Of a stretch of DNA of 48,593 nt, positions 1-10,499 are shown piece by piece. Made by a program: the position numbers and the translations under genes. The notes below the pieces were generated by a model. It saw only the letters and a program-made list of their open reading frames with translations, was not told where the DNA came from and did not search any database. Each line of letters opens with the position of its first letter. The stretch's first letter is position 1. This DNA is from Flavobacteriales bacterium (GTDB lineage: Bacteria > Bacteroidota > Bacteroidia > Flavobacteriales_D > Cryomorphaceae): the NCBI GenBank assembly GCA_020201045.1, contig JAIVHP010000033.1, positions 1 to 48,593 of the forward strand, given 5' to 3'.

Positions 1-1
1 G

Positions 2-481
2 GTCATTAAGAACACAGGCGATTTACCTCCCGGTACATATACTGCTGCTTTGGTTGTTGACAAAGAACCGAACACTTTCTGTTTTCCTGAAGATGATGGA
101 CGTGATAGTATTTTCAAAACATTTGAAATTGTAAATGTTTGCGAACTGATGATCATGAACAAGTTCAAAGGGGTATTCGAAAGTGCACCTGAAGACAGTG
201 TGATTGTTGAGTTTTTACCGATTAAACTACTCCCTGGAAATCAGGATTGGGAAGTGGCTTGTGAAGATATTAGTGGTATCGCCTACATTAATCTATCAGG
301 ACAAAATGATACGGCTACAGTAATTCCAGAAGATGCCTTACTAAATCGCTACTATACTCAACAAACTAATCAACCATTTTGGATGAGCGGCTTCTTTGAA
401 GTCTCTGAAGATGGAAATTGCCGAGGCGAATATAAAATCTATGACGAGCAAAGAATATTTAACGGAAGAATACTAGAGTGA
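2..481 (+). CDS. C-terminal part of a secreted/lipoprotein-like protein (copy A1 of a duplicated pair), 5' end outside window
   Basis: Frame is open from the window edge (VIKNTGDLPPGTYTAALVVDKEPNTFCFPEDDGRDS...). Resembles the C-terminal half of ORF 987-1787 (CFPEDDGRDSIFKTF vs CYPEATGRDSVAQTF; IFNGRILE vs TFKGRVLPE). Confidence 0.6.
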   Translation, partial: VIKNTGDLPPGTYTAALVVDKEPNTFCFPEDDGRDSIFKTFEIVNVCELMIMNKFKGVFESAPEDSVIVEFLPIKLLPGNQDWEVACEDISGIAYINLSGQNDTATVIPEDALLNRYYTQQTNQPFWMSGFFEVSEDGNCRGEYKIYDEQRIFNGRILE

Positions 482-963
482 TGAAAAACATACATAACGC
501 AATATTTACGCTCATCTTTGTGGCATTAAATGTATCGACTGTCGCTCAAGATGATTGTGAAAAAGATATTTCAACAAACCCAGATCAACCCTTTAATAAC
601 CACCCATTCCCATTAAACACGTACAATCCCTGGATCAACTCTGATTTTGATATTGGTAGATTAAATTCGATTGGGAATGTTGAGGATATTCCGATTAACG
701 AGGCACTCAATTGGGGGCTGAATACTACTAACTTTGCATTTAACAATCCCTACACGTCTTCGGGTACTACGTCCACTGATGGTCGGTACAACTACTTGCA
801 TCCGGGAGGTGTGGATTTTCCACTTCGCGATTATCATTGGGAGGACGGATGGGAGCTCCTTTATTTCGGAATAGGTTATTATCGCAATGGAGATCCAACA
901 AATAGCTCAGCCCCACAGTATCCCGAAAATACTCCTTTCTCGCATTTTCGTATTTTAGCTTAA
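478..963 (+). pseudogene. Truncated paralog (copy B1) of the N-terminal region of the T9SS protein at 1812
   Basis: Signal peptide, then DISTNPDQPFNNHPFPL...NPWIN...YLHPGGVDFPLRDYHWEDGWELLYFGIGYYRNGDP, collinear with B2 GISTNPYNPVNNQFVPL...NPWLN...YLRPAGVHPDFYDYRWEDGWELLWMNMGYYPDGHP. Ends at aa 161, where B2 continues for >700 aa. Confidence 0.6.
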
Positions 964-986
964 ATTCTCATTATAAATACCAGGCT

Positions 987-1787
987 ATGAAAGAAATACT
1001 AAAAATATCTTTTCTGCTCTTATTGGTTACAGCGTTAGCAGTTAGTTGCCAGGACGATGACGAAAACACGTGCTGCGACCCGACTAATCCGGAGTGCCCG
1101 AATTATGATCCGTGCTGGGACAACGAAGAACCCAATGCTAGTTTTTTTACAGAAGACCGATTAATATGGCCTGAATTTGGTGAATACCTCTGGATCAATG
1201 ACAGTATTCTGATGGGCGGGCAGGTTCGATTCAGATCCCCTTTTGAAGGACCCGGTGTATCTCACGTATGGTATGTGGGTGCCGAGACTTTGACAACACC
1301 TACCGTTGAGCGTAATTTTTCACAAGTTCCAAGGCCATCGTTCATCACCGTTTCACATGTCATCACCTACCCAATAGATAGTCTTTGTTACCCGGAAGCT
1401 ACGGGCAGGGACTCAGTGGCACAGACCTTTTACCTGATTGATTTCATGAGTGAACTTCTCACCGTAGAAAGTACTTTCAGGGGGGTCATCAATAACGAAA
1501 CGGACTCCTTTGACTTTAAGATCAGATGTTTGGATTTTCTCACGGGTGAGCCGGCCCAAACTACAACTTCTGCCTTGGAGTATTATGGAATTAACTTTCA
1601 CAACAATCATGATTCGATACAATTCCCTCCGAGTACGGCCACTAATACACATTTCTCTATCTACGACCCTGATTTGAGAGGCGCCCTTTTGGTAATAGAC
1701 CCCGAGGACATGAGTGTAGAGATGAATTATAAATTCTTTTTCGATCCTACCGAGTACACCTTCAAAGGAAGGGTGCTCCCTGAATAA
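987..1787 (+). CDS. Putative lipoprotein (copy A2)
   Basis: Type II signal peptide with lipobox (MKEILKISFLLLLVTALAVSC); homologous to A1 at the left edge. Confidence 0.65.
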   Translation: MKEILKISFLLLLVTALAVSCQDDDENTCCDPTNPECPNYDPCWDNEEPNASFFTEDRLIWPEFGEYLWINDSILMGGQVRFRSPFEGPGVSHVWYVGAETLTTPTVERNFSQVPRPSFITVSHVITYPIDSLCYPEATGRDSVAQTFYLIDFMSELLTVESTFRGVINNETDSFDFKIRCLDFLTGEPAQTTTSALEYYGINFHNNHDSIQFPPSTATNTHFSIYDPDLRGALLVIDPEDMSVEMNYKFFFDPTEYTFKGRVLPE

Positions 1788-1811
1788 AACAGCCACTTAA
1801 GACATCCCATC

Positions 1812-4603
1812 ATGAAGTTTTTCAAGAAAATCGGCCTTAGTGTTTTGGTTTGGGTAAGCTTTGCTCTGACTGCAATGAGCCAGCCATGCGATAATGGTAT
1901 AAGCACCAACCCGTACAATCCTGTAAACAACCAATTTGTACCCCTTGCCAATCAATGGTATCCGGGAAATGGTACAGACACTCACAACCCCTGGCTTAAC
2001 CAGTGGAGTTGGTATTGGAGTGATGGCAACCCTACGATCTATAGAAACAATTTAAATTGGGATCACCCATGGGAGGGTGATGCACCTATTGTAGATATGG
2101 CTCACCCTTATGATGCTATAATGCCCGAAGGATTTGAGTATTTGAGGCCTGCAGGAGTGCACCCCGATTTTTACGATTATCGCTGGGAGGATGGATGGGA
2201 ACTGCTTTGGATGAATATGGGCTATTATCCAGATGGTCATCCAATAAACGACCCTGCAACCGGTTCTTACTACGACAACCACAATTGGGATTATGAACCA
2301 TTGCCCTCAAACGCCCCTTATTTTGCTATTTACAACCGCTACCGGGGTATCCTTAGATTGTTTGCCAATGTGTGGTACAGCGCGGAATCAACTTTTGAGG
2401 ATATTGACGTGGTTTTAAGGTTTACAACAGCTTCTTCTGCACCAAACAACAATTTAACAGGCCTTCTTCGTCATGCTTCAGCTTACGACAGAGCCTTAAG
2501 TGAGCCTACAGAAATTAAAGCAATTCATGCTCCTCGATTTCATGCTCCTGACCTCACACAGTGGATTGTAGCAGATTTTCAAATGGGATACGATCCGTGC
2601 AGCTGCATGAGCACAGGTGAATTGATTTTTGATTTCAATGCGTTCAGCACCTTGGATGTGGATATTCTTAGAAGGACAGTTGCCTTAGATGTTCCGATCA
2701 ATGACAACACATACACTACTCGAGACTTTTTGAACATGTCTGAGGTCAATGTAGGGGAGTATGTTCCCGGTACTGAAATATATCAGAATATGGATCGACT
2801 TGCCGTACAATTTGAAAAGAAACAACTAGAATATCTCGAAGAATTGGAAACGTACAATCAATCGAGTCCTTTTGCACTTGCTTTACAAAAATTCGGAGTG
2901 AAGCAAGCTGCTAAATTTCTTTCCGGTGGACTTTCCGACATTATCATCAGTGATTCATTGCTAACCTGGGTGGAAAATGATAATTGGCAGGAAGCTACAT
3001 CTCTTGAAGGATTAACACCCGCCGTTGAACCTCAAACAGTAAAGAATAAATTTGCCAAAAAGGCTAAAGGATTAATCGGTGAAACTTTTGGATTCTTAGC
3101 GACTGAGTTATTTTCACCTACAATATCCAAGCCATCACCACCGGCAGTTCCCGTTGCTACTTTAGAAGAATCTGTTTATAAAGGAACTATTGTAAATAGT
3201 TCCACACGTACATCTGCTCCATTGGTCATTCCGGGAAGTATACCTCAAGCGTGGGAGCCCGCTACGTCCTTGTCGCCGCATCGGTTGCCTGTATATAATG
3301 AAGTTTTAGGTCAGGTAGCCATGTTAAATACTCCATCTCCTTTAATCCATTTTTCAAATCCATTCATGGTTGCAGTTACACAAGACTATGACACTTATAA
3401 TCCCTATCAACCTTTTGATTATTTATGTAGAAGTGAAGAGACTTGGTCGAGTGAAGTCAAGTTTGATATTAGGTTTGATGAAGAATTGGAAATAGCACTC
3501 AATCAATCATTAGATTTTGATATGGATCATACGTCGACCCGAGTGATGCTGGAGGTTACTTTGAGTAATGGAGTGCCAGAAACATTCAATGAACTTGTTA
3601 ATTCCTACGAAATGGAGCAGATTTTAGGAAATTTGATGTTGGAATCAGAGACAAGATCATCAAGTGGAAGGAAATACACCTATAAGTCAGAATGGGTGTT
3701 GCTTGAAAATTTAAATCAAATGGTCTTTTCTCTGGGTTTAGAAAGTTTAGCAGAGATAACCAGATATGGCTTGTTAGAATGGGATCCGGACGATCCTTAT
3801 TGTATTCCGCCAAGTCCATCTCTTCTTGCGAACAATCCTAATTTTGAAGCTGCTTTGATGCAATTAGATGTCCAAAAAATTGTCATCAAAACTGCTCACG
3901 ATTTATATTTTGATCAAATCGGATCGAGCGACGTGCAAGTAAATACCTTGCAGGTTAACACCTATCAACTATATGATCAGGCTGATGGTATTAATTATTT
4001 TGATGATGAACCAAATACTTGGTCAGCCGCGCCAGCAGTTGGCACTTTTGACCAATATATATCTGGTCTCATCACCATCGGGGATGAAGATATAACCTTA
4101 TCTCATCCTTATGTCAGTGAGGTTGTGGGCAATGAAATATTCATTAATGCCCAGAAAGTGTTAATTACGGGTGAATTGGAAGTTCCTGGTGGGTACAGTT
4201 TGGTGATACAAGCGCTGGAGGAAATAAAAATGGCTCCCGCTGTGTCCAGTTTAAATCCGAAAATCCATATGCGAATCAAAAAAGACTTTTACGACACCCC
4301 CGTCTTTGAGTATGCAGATAATGCTGAAGTATACAGCAAAGCCTACAAATACCCGAGAAAAGGAATACATCTATTACGATATACCCAAACCCAGCGAGCT
4401 ATACACTTACCATTCAAAGCCAGGGCAACGGCATAGACGGCTTAACGATTTTTGATGCGGCAACGCGCCCGGTTATCCAGAAAACGCCAAATGGTTCTAA
4501 TCTTTTTCAGCTTGATATCCATAACCTATCGCCGGGGGTGTACATTGTACGCGCTGATTGCGGCGGTGAAATTCTTACTGAAAAGTTGGTAGTGGCGAAA
4601 TAA
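1812..4603 (+). pseudogene. Large secreted protein with T9SS type A C-terminal sorting domain, interrupted by a frameshift near 4328-4370 (copy B2)
   Basis: ORF 1812-4436 has a signal peptide. The other frame from 4328 reads ...EKRNTSITIYPNPASYTLTIQSQGNGIDGLTIFDAATRPVIQKTPNGSNLFQLDIHNLSPGVYIVRADCGGEILTEKLVVAK*, a canonical T9SS type A domain ending at 4603. Confidence 0.75.
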
Positions 4604-4910
4604 ACCACGCATCATTTTCTAACTCTGATACAAAATGCCGTGTGCGCCTTTTATTGGGAATAGCATAGCGCTTGTTTTAAAAAAGTCTCCGAATCAAAAG
4701 CCCGTATATTCCTGTTGACAGATCAATAGGGGTTTGAATTCTCACCCACATGCCTTCACACGGATTTAAATGAGTGAATTTGGTTAGAAGCCCTTCGTTC
4801 GCAGGGGTAAAAACTCCATTTTGAATTTCTTATTCAAATCACCCCCTAAAAAAACAGGGGGTGTTGATAAATAAAACTTAAAAATTATACGGAAGTGATG
4901 TCCTAAGGTT

Positions 4911-4918
4911 TATTTTTG
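4911..4918 (+). promoter_or_regulatory. Possible Bacteroidota -7 element (TATTTTTG) upstream of glutamine synthetase
   Basis: TAnnTTTG match 27 bp upstream of the ATG at 4945; no clear -33 element. Confidence 0.35.
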
Positions 4919-4944
4919 GCGAAAAATTGAATAAACCATAAGAT

Positions 4945-7134
4945 ATGTCAACTTTTCGATTTAAAGCCCTGGAAGATGTTCTCGATAGAAAGGCACTTCA
5001 GGTAGAAACCGCTTCTCCCAAAATATCCGATTACTTTTCGAGCCGGGTATTTCATATGGGTAAAATGCGTGAGTACCTTTCGAAGGAAGCGCTAAAGAGT
5101 GTTTCTGAAGCCATGAATAATGGAACCCGTATTCCCAGAAATGTCGCCGATCAGGTGGCTATTTCTATGAAAGACTGGGCCATGTCTAAGGGCGTTACGC
5201 ACTACACGCACTGGTTTCAGCCGCTTACCGGGGCCACGGCCGAAAAGCACGACTCTTTCTTCACACCCATAGGCGATGGCAGGGCTATAGAGCGGTTTGC
5301 AGGCGAAAACTTAACCCAACAGGAACCCGATGCTTCTTCATTTCCCAGTGGTGGAATTCGAAATACTTTCGAAGCGAGGGGATATACCGTTTGGGATCCT
5401 TCGTCGCCCGCTTTTATTATGGGTAAAACGCTTTGCATCCCCACCATCTTTATTTCGTATACCGGCGAGTCGCTAGACAATAAAATGCCCCTGCTCAAAG
5501 CTGCTCACGCAGTAGACAAAGCGGCGGCACGGGTTTGTAAATACTTCGATAGAAATGTTCAGCGCGTGCACTCTACCCTCGGTTGGGAGCAGGAGTACTT
5601 TTTAATAGACAGCGCTTTGTACAACGCGCGCCCCGATATTCAGTTTACCGGAAGGGTGCTCTTTGGACATAACCCCGCAAAGGGGCAGCAGCTAGACGAT
5701 CACTATTTTGGATCTATACCCGAGCGCGCCCACTCCTTCATGCGCGAATTCGAAAAGGAATCGCACGAGCTCGGTATTCCCGTTACCACACGCCACAACG
5801 AAGTTGCGCCAAATCAATTTGAAGTGGCGCCGATGTTCGAAGAGGTTAACCTCTCCAACGACCACAACTTGCTTTTGATGGACTTGCTGGAAAAGGTGGC
5901 GCGAAAGCACAATTTCCGCGTCCTTCTCCACGAAAAACCCTTTGCCGGGTTAAACGGCAGCGGCAAGCACAACAACTGGTCGCTCGCTACCGATACCGGT
6001 GTGAATCTGCTGGCTCCAGGCAAAAACCCAAAGTCAAACCTTCAATTTCTCACTTTTTTCATCAATACCATTCAGGCCATCTACGACCACGCCGATATCC
6101 TTCGGGCGCATATTGCCAGCGCCGGAAACGATCACCGGCTTGGAGCAAACGAAGCGCCGCCGGCCATCCTGTCGGTATTTATCGGTTCGCAACTCTCGGC
6201 TACGCTAGACGATTTGGAAAAAAGCGTGAAAGCGGGTAAAATGACCCCCGACGATAAAACCCAACTCAAGCTCAATATCGGTAAAATTCCGGAGTTGCTA
6301 CTAGACAATACCGATAGAAACAGAACATCGCCTTTTGCCTTTACCGGCAATAAATTTGAGTTTAGAGCAGTGGGGTCTACGGCCAACTGCGGTGTGCCCA
6401 TGATGGCGCTAAACGCAATGGTGGCGCAAAGACTGAACGATTTTGCCGATACCATCGATGCCCAGATTGCAAAAGGGGTAAAGAAGGATGAAGCCATTCT
6501 CAAAGAACTCCAAAAGCTTATCAAAAGCTCCAAGCCCATTAGATTCGAAGGAAATGGCTACGGCGACGAATGGGTGAAGGAAGCCGCCAAAAGGGGGCTA
6601 TCTAACCTGAAGGATACACCACGCGCTATAGTGGCACTTCGCGATAAAAAAGCCAAAGCACTCTATGCAGACCTGGAAGTTCTGTCTGAAAGAGAATTGG
6701 ATGCACGGGTTGAAATTGAACTCGAAAAATACCGGATGCAAATCCAGATCGAATCGAGAATGTGTGGAGACCTTGCAGTTAATCATATTATTCCAACTGC
6801 CCTGAAATATCAAAATACGCTGATTCAAAATGTGCAGGGGTTAAATGCCATTTTGGCCAAATCGGCGGCAACTAAGGCGACAAAAACCCAACTGGAAATG
6901 ATTCAGGAGATCTCTGAACGCGTTCAGGTGGTGAAAGAAAAAGTTTATGAGATGATTGAAGCCAGAAAGAAAGCGAATAAAATTTCCGACCCCTACGATG
7001 CGGCAGTCGCTTATTGCGATAAGGTGAAGCCCTTTATGGATGAGATTCGCTATCAGTCAGATAAGCTGGAATTGCTCATCGATGACGAGATATGGCCGCT
7101 GCCAAAACTCCGCGAATTACTCTTTACCCGATAA
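4945..7134 (+). CDS. glnN: Type III glutamine synthetase
   Basis: 729 aa; FRFKALEDVLDRK..., HFG/NEVAPNQFEVAPMFE, HEKPFAGLNGSGKHNNWSL motifs of GSIII. Confidence 0.93.
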   Translation: MSTFRFKALEDVLDRKALQVETASPKISDYFSSRVFHMGKMREYLSKEALKSVSEAMNNGTRIPRNVADQVAISMKDWAMSKGVTHYTHWFQPLTGATAEKHDSFFTPIGDGRAIERFAGENLTQQEPDASSFPSGGIRNTFEARGYTVWDPSSPAFIMGKTLCIPTIFISYTGESLDNKMPLLKAAHAVDKAAARVCKYFDRNVQRVHSTLGWEQEYFLIDSALYNARPDIQFTGRVLFGHNPAKGQQLDDHYFGSIPERAHSFMREFEKESHELGIPVTTRHNEVAPNQFEVAPMFEEVNLSNDHNLLLMDLLEKVARKHNFRVLLHEKPFAGLNGSGKHNNWSLATDTGVNLLAPGKNPKSNLQFLTFFINTIQAIYDHADILRAHIASAGNDHRLGANEAPPAILSVFIGSQLSATLDDLEKSVKAGKMTPDDKTQLKLNIGKIPELLLDNTDRNRTSPFAFTGNKFEFRAVGSTANCGVPMMALNAMVAQRLNDFADTIDAQIAKGVKKDEAILKELQKLIKSSKPIRFEGNGYGDEWVKEAAKRGLSNLKDTPRAIVALRDKKAKALYADLEVLSERELDARVEIELEKYRMQIQIESRMCGDLAVNHIIPTALKYQNTLIQNVQGLNAILAKSAATKATKTQLEMIQEISERVQVVKEKVYEMIEARKKANKISDPYDAAVAYCDKVKPFMDEIRYQSDKLELLIDDEIWPLPKLRELLFTR

Positions 7135-7136
7135 TG

Positions 7137-7164
7137 AAAAAAAAGCCCCGAAAGGGGTTTTTTT
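7137..7164 (+). terminator. Intrinsic terminator after glutamine synthetase
   Basis: AAAAAAAGCCCC-GAAA-GGGGTTTTTTT. Confidence 0.8.
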
Positions 7165-7263
7165 GGCTTTACAATGGTGGTAATGAAAATAGGTTTGGTT
7201 GTTATTTCAACTTTATGTTTATTTTCGAAGTCTATTTTGAAGCCGAATAAAATCGTAAGCTAC

Positions 7264-9261
7264 ATGCAAATTAAGAAACTACTCCTATTATCGCTATTCG
7301 CGATTTCGTCAATCGTCGCCTTTGGCCAGGCCGAAAAATTCATTAAAGAAGCCGATAACGCCTTCGAAAATGAAGCTTATTTTGAAGCCATTGACATCTA
7401 CAAAAAAGCGTACTCAAAAGAGTCGAGCGCCGATGAAAAAGCCAGATTGCTTTTTCAAATTGCAGAATCTTACCGCTATGTGCTCGACTACGAGCAACAG
7501 GTAATATGGTACAACAAAGCGCTCAAGGCACAATACGACGACCCCAAAGCATTTTTGCACCTCGCGGAAGCGTATCAGCGCGAAGGCGATTTTAGCCAGG
7601 CGCTCGAATACTTTAACCTATACGAAGAGCGCAACCCCGGAGATCCCAGGGTGAAAAAGGGCATCCAGGAAAGCGAATACGCCCAGGAACTCAGAGATAA
7701 CCCTACCCGGTATATCGTGCAAAACGAAATTTTGCTCAACAGCGGCGAATACGACTTCGGTCCCGCATGGGCAGACGAGAAGTTCAATACCATTTTCTTC
7801 GGTTCGTCCAGACAGGGAGCCCAGGGAATTGAAACAGACAAGCGAACCGGAGAGAGTTTTCAGGATATTTTCTTTGCCACAAGAGATTCAAAGGGGAAGT
7901 GGAGTGAACCCGAAAGGTTGACCTACCGAATCAACACGGTGCACAACGAAGCAGTTCCCACGCTGACCAACAATTTTGAAATGATGCTTTTCACGCGTTG
8001 CGAAAGCGACGACAAGCAGAACAAGGGTTGTGATATTTACCTGACCAGGAAAAACGACAAGTCGTGGACTACGGCGCAACTCGTAGATCTTAAGCCCGAA
8101 GATAGCCATCCAACAACTACTGTAGGGCACCCGGCACTGACGCCTGATGAATCTTTCTTGATTTTTTCGAGTGATATGGCAGGTGGAGAAGGCGGAAAGG
8201 ATTTGTGGATTGCCCCGTTCGACAAAGGTTCGAGAATGGCCGGAACTCCCGTAAATATGGGTTCTCAAATTAATACCAAGGGAGACGAAATGTTTCCCTT
8301 TGTGAGAAAAGACGGCGTTTTGTTTTTTGCATCCGACGGACACCTGGGAATGGGGGGGCTGGACATTTTTAGCGCCGAAAGCACCGGAGATAACGCATGG
8401 GGCAATGTTCAAAACCTAAAGGCACCGATTAATTCGGTAGCACACGACTTCGGAATTATCTGGGAAGGTGATGCACAAAGGGGCTACTTCTCATCAGATA
8501 GAAACGGCGGAACAGGACGAGATGATATTTACTCTTTCAATATGCCACCGCTCTTGTTTGCACTCGAAGGAGTGGTGTACGATAAAGACACCCAACTTCC
8601 CGTTAGCGAAGCGACTGTTAAAGTGGTGGGAAGCGACGGAACATCTTTCGAAGCGGAATCTGATGGCGGCGGAGCTTTTACCTTTGCAGAGAAGGGCGAA
8701 GAGCGTTACATCAACCCCGAAACAAACTACTCGATAGAAGTTTCCAAGCCCGATTACCTGGTTGCAAAAGATCAAATCAGCACCGTGGGATTGGACGAGT
8801 CTACCACATTCCTGAAAGAATACTTTATCACATTTACCGATCCCAATAAAGCCATTGAGTTTCCCGAAGTACGCTATGCACTAGACAAGGCAGAGTTGCA
8901 GGTGAATAACGAAGTGAACTCAAAAGATTCACTCGATTTTCTCTACCAAACGCTGGTGGATAACCCCACGATTATCATCGAGCTTCAGGCACACACCGAC
9001 TCGCGCGGAGACGACAATTACAACAAGCGCCTTTCGCAGCGCAGAGCAGAGAGTTGTGTAGAATACCTCGCCAGCAAGGGCATCCCCCAGGAGCGCATGA
9101 TCCCAAAAGGTTATGGCGAAAGCAAATTGAGAATTACCGATGCGCAGATAGCTAAAATGGACACCAGGGAAGAAAAGGAAGCCGCGCACCAGAAAAACAG
9201 AAGAACAGAGTTCTCGGTATTGAGTTTCGATTACATTCCGAAGGAACCCGAAGACAACTAG
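7264..9261 (+). CDS. TPR / PD40 / OmpA-family outer-membrane-associated protein, PorE-like architecture
   Basis: Signal peptide MQIKKLLLLSLFAISSIVAFGQ (preferred over the ATG at 7174), N-terminal TPRs, PD40-like repeats (FIFSSDMAGGEGGKDLW), carboxypeptidase-regulatory-like segment, C-terminal OmpA (LQAHTDSRGDDNYNKRLSQRRAESCVEYL). Confidence 0.85.
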   Translation: MQIKKLLLLSLFAISSIVAFGQAEKFIKEADNAFENEAYFEAIDIYKKAYSKESSADEKARLLFQIAESYRYVLDYEQQVIWYNKALKAQYDDPKAFLHLAEAYQREGDFSQALEYFNLYEERNPGDPRVKKGIQESEYAQELRDNPTRYIVQNEILLNSGEYDFGPAWADEKFNTIFFGSSRQGAQGIETDKRTGESFQDIFFATRDSKGKWSEPERLTYRINTVHNEAVPTLTNNFEMMLFTRCESDDKQNKGCDIYLTRKNDKSWTTAQLVDLKPEDSHPTTTVGHPALTPDESFLIFSSDMAGGEGGKDLWIAPFDKGSRMAGTPVNMGSQINTKGDEMFPFVRKDGVLFFASDGHLGMGGLDIFSAESTGDNAWGNVQNLKAPINSVAHDFGIIWEGDAQRGYFSSDRNGGTGRDDIYSFNMPPLLFALEGVVYDKDTQLPVSEATVKVVGSDGTSFEAESDGGGAFTFAEKGEERYINPETNYSIEVSKPDYLVAKDQISTVGLDESTTFLKEYFITFTDPNKAIEFPEVRYALDKAELQVNNEVNSKDSLDFLYQTLVDNPTIIIELQAHTDSRGDDNYNKRLSQRRAESCVEYLASKGIPQERMIPKGYGESKLRITDAQIAKMDTREEKEAAHQKNRRTEFSVLSFDYIPKEPEDN

Positions 9262-9281
9262 ATTTAATCCTATTTATATAA

Positions 9282-9314
9282 AGCGTCCTGACTTCTGTCG
9301 GGATGCTTTTTTTT
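9282..9314 (+). terminator. Intrinsic terminator
   Basis: AGCGTCCTGAC-TTCT-GTCGGGATGCT followed by T8. Confidence 0.75.
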
Positions 9315-9323
9315 ATATCAAAA

Positions 9324-10496
9324 ATGAGCGAAGAGAAAAGATATCAGGCAAGGGGCGTTAGCGCCGGAAAAGAAGATGTGCACGCGGCTATTGAAGGCAT
9401 CGACAAAGGACTTTTCCCGAACGCATTCTGCAAAGTTATTCCAGACTTGTTGTCGGGTAGCGACGACCATTGCATTGTAATGCACGCCGATGGCGCCGGA
9501 ACCAAATCATCGCTCGCTTATGCCTATTGGAAAGAAACCGGCGATGTGTCGGTTTGGAAGGGAATTGCTCAGGATGCCCTCGTGATGAATATTGACGACT
9601 TGCTTTGCGTCGGCATCACCGATAATATCCTGGTAAGCTCTACCATTGGAAGAAACAAGCACCTGATTCCCGGAGAAGTAATTAAGGCAATTATTCAGGG
9701 AACTGAAGAGTTGCTCGAAAAATTGCGCGGCCTGGGAATCGGTATTTACTCCACGGGTGGCGAAACGGCAGATGTGGGCGACCTGGTACGCACCATCATT
9801 GTAGATAGTACGGTTACCGCGAGGATAAAAAGAGATGAGGTGATAGACAATGAGTGCATCAAGCCTGGAAATGTAATTGTGGGACTGGCTTCGTTTGGAA
9901 AGGCGACCTACGAAACGGAGTACAACGCCGGAATGGGAAGCAATGGCCTGACCTCCGCGCGACACGACGTATTTTCGAAGGCAGTGGGTAAAAAATACCC
10001 CGAAACATTCGACCCCCAGGTGCCGGAGTCGCTCGCCTATTCGGGTAGCCGAAAACTAACCGATAGCGTAGAACCTTTGCCCAATGACATTGGAAAGTCG
10101 GTGCTTTCGCCAACCAGAACCTACGCACCGGTTGTGAAGGAAATTCTGGCGGAATACAGGAGCGCAATAGATGGAATGGTTCATTGCAGCGGTGGTGCAC
10201 AGACCAAAATCCTTCACTTTCTCCGAGAAGGGCACGTGGTAAAAGACAATCTCTTTGATACGCCCCCGCTTTTTGAGCTTATCCAAAAGGAATCAAATAC
10301 GCCCTGGGAAGAAATGTATAAGGTATTTAATATGGGCCACCGATTGGAGTTTTACACCGACGAAGAAACAGCCAAAGGGATAATGGCCATCTCCCAGAGC
10401 TTTGATATCGACGCGCGCATTGTGGGAAGAGTGGAAGCCGATAGCCGCAAACACCTTACGATCGAAACGCCAAAAGGCCGTTTCAACTACGAATAG
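9324..10496 (+). CDS. purM: Phosphoribosylformylglycinamidine cyclo-ligase (AIR synthase)
   Basis: MSEEKRYQARGVSAGKEDVHAAIEGI...HADGAGTKSSLAY...; the ATG at 9303 lies inside the terminator hairpin, so 9324 is preferred. Confidence 0.88.
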   Translation: MSEEKRYQARGVSAGKEDVHAAIEGIDKGLFPNAFCKVIPDLLSGSDDHCIVMHADGAGTKSSLAYAYWKETGDVSVWKGIAQDALVMNIDDLLCVGITDNILVSSTIGRNKHLIPGEVIKAIIQGTEELLEKLRGLGIGIYSTGGETADVGDLVRTIIVDSTVTARIKRDEVIDNECIKPGNVIVGLASFGKATYETEYNAGMGSNGLTSARHDVFSKAVGKKYPETFDPQVPESLAYSGSRKLTDSVEPLPNDIGKSVLSPTRTYAPVVKEILAEYRSAIDGMVHCSGGAQTKILHFLREGHVVKDNLFDTPPLFELIQKESNTPWEEMYKVFNMGHRLEFYTDEETAKGIMAISQSFDIDARIVGRVEADSRKHLTIETPKGRFNYE

Positions 10497-10499
10497 TTT

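Noticed and set aside
1413-1985. Minus-strand ORFs opposite the A2/B2 genes
   Set aside because: They overlap each other and the supported + strand genes, with no recognisable domain.
7174-7263. N-terminal extension of the PorE-like protein from ATG 7174
   Set aside because: ATG 7264 gives a canonical signal peptide; 7174 lies just after the glnN terminator and adds a second hydrophobic stretch.
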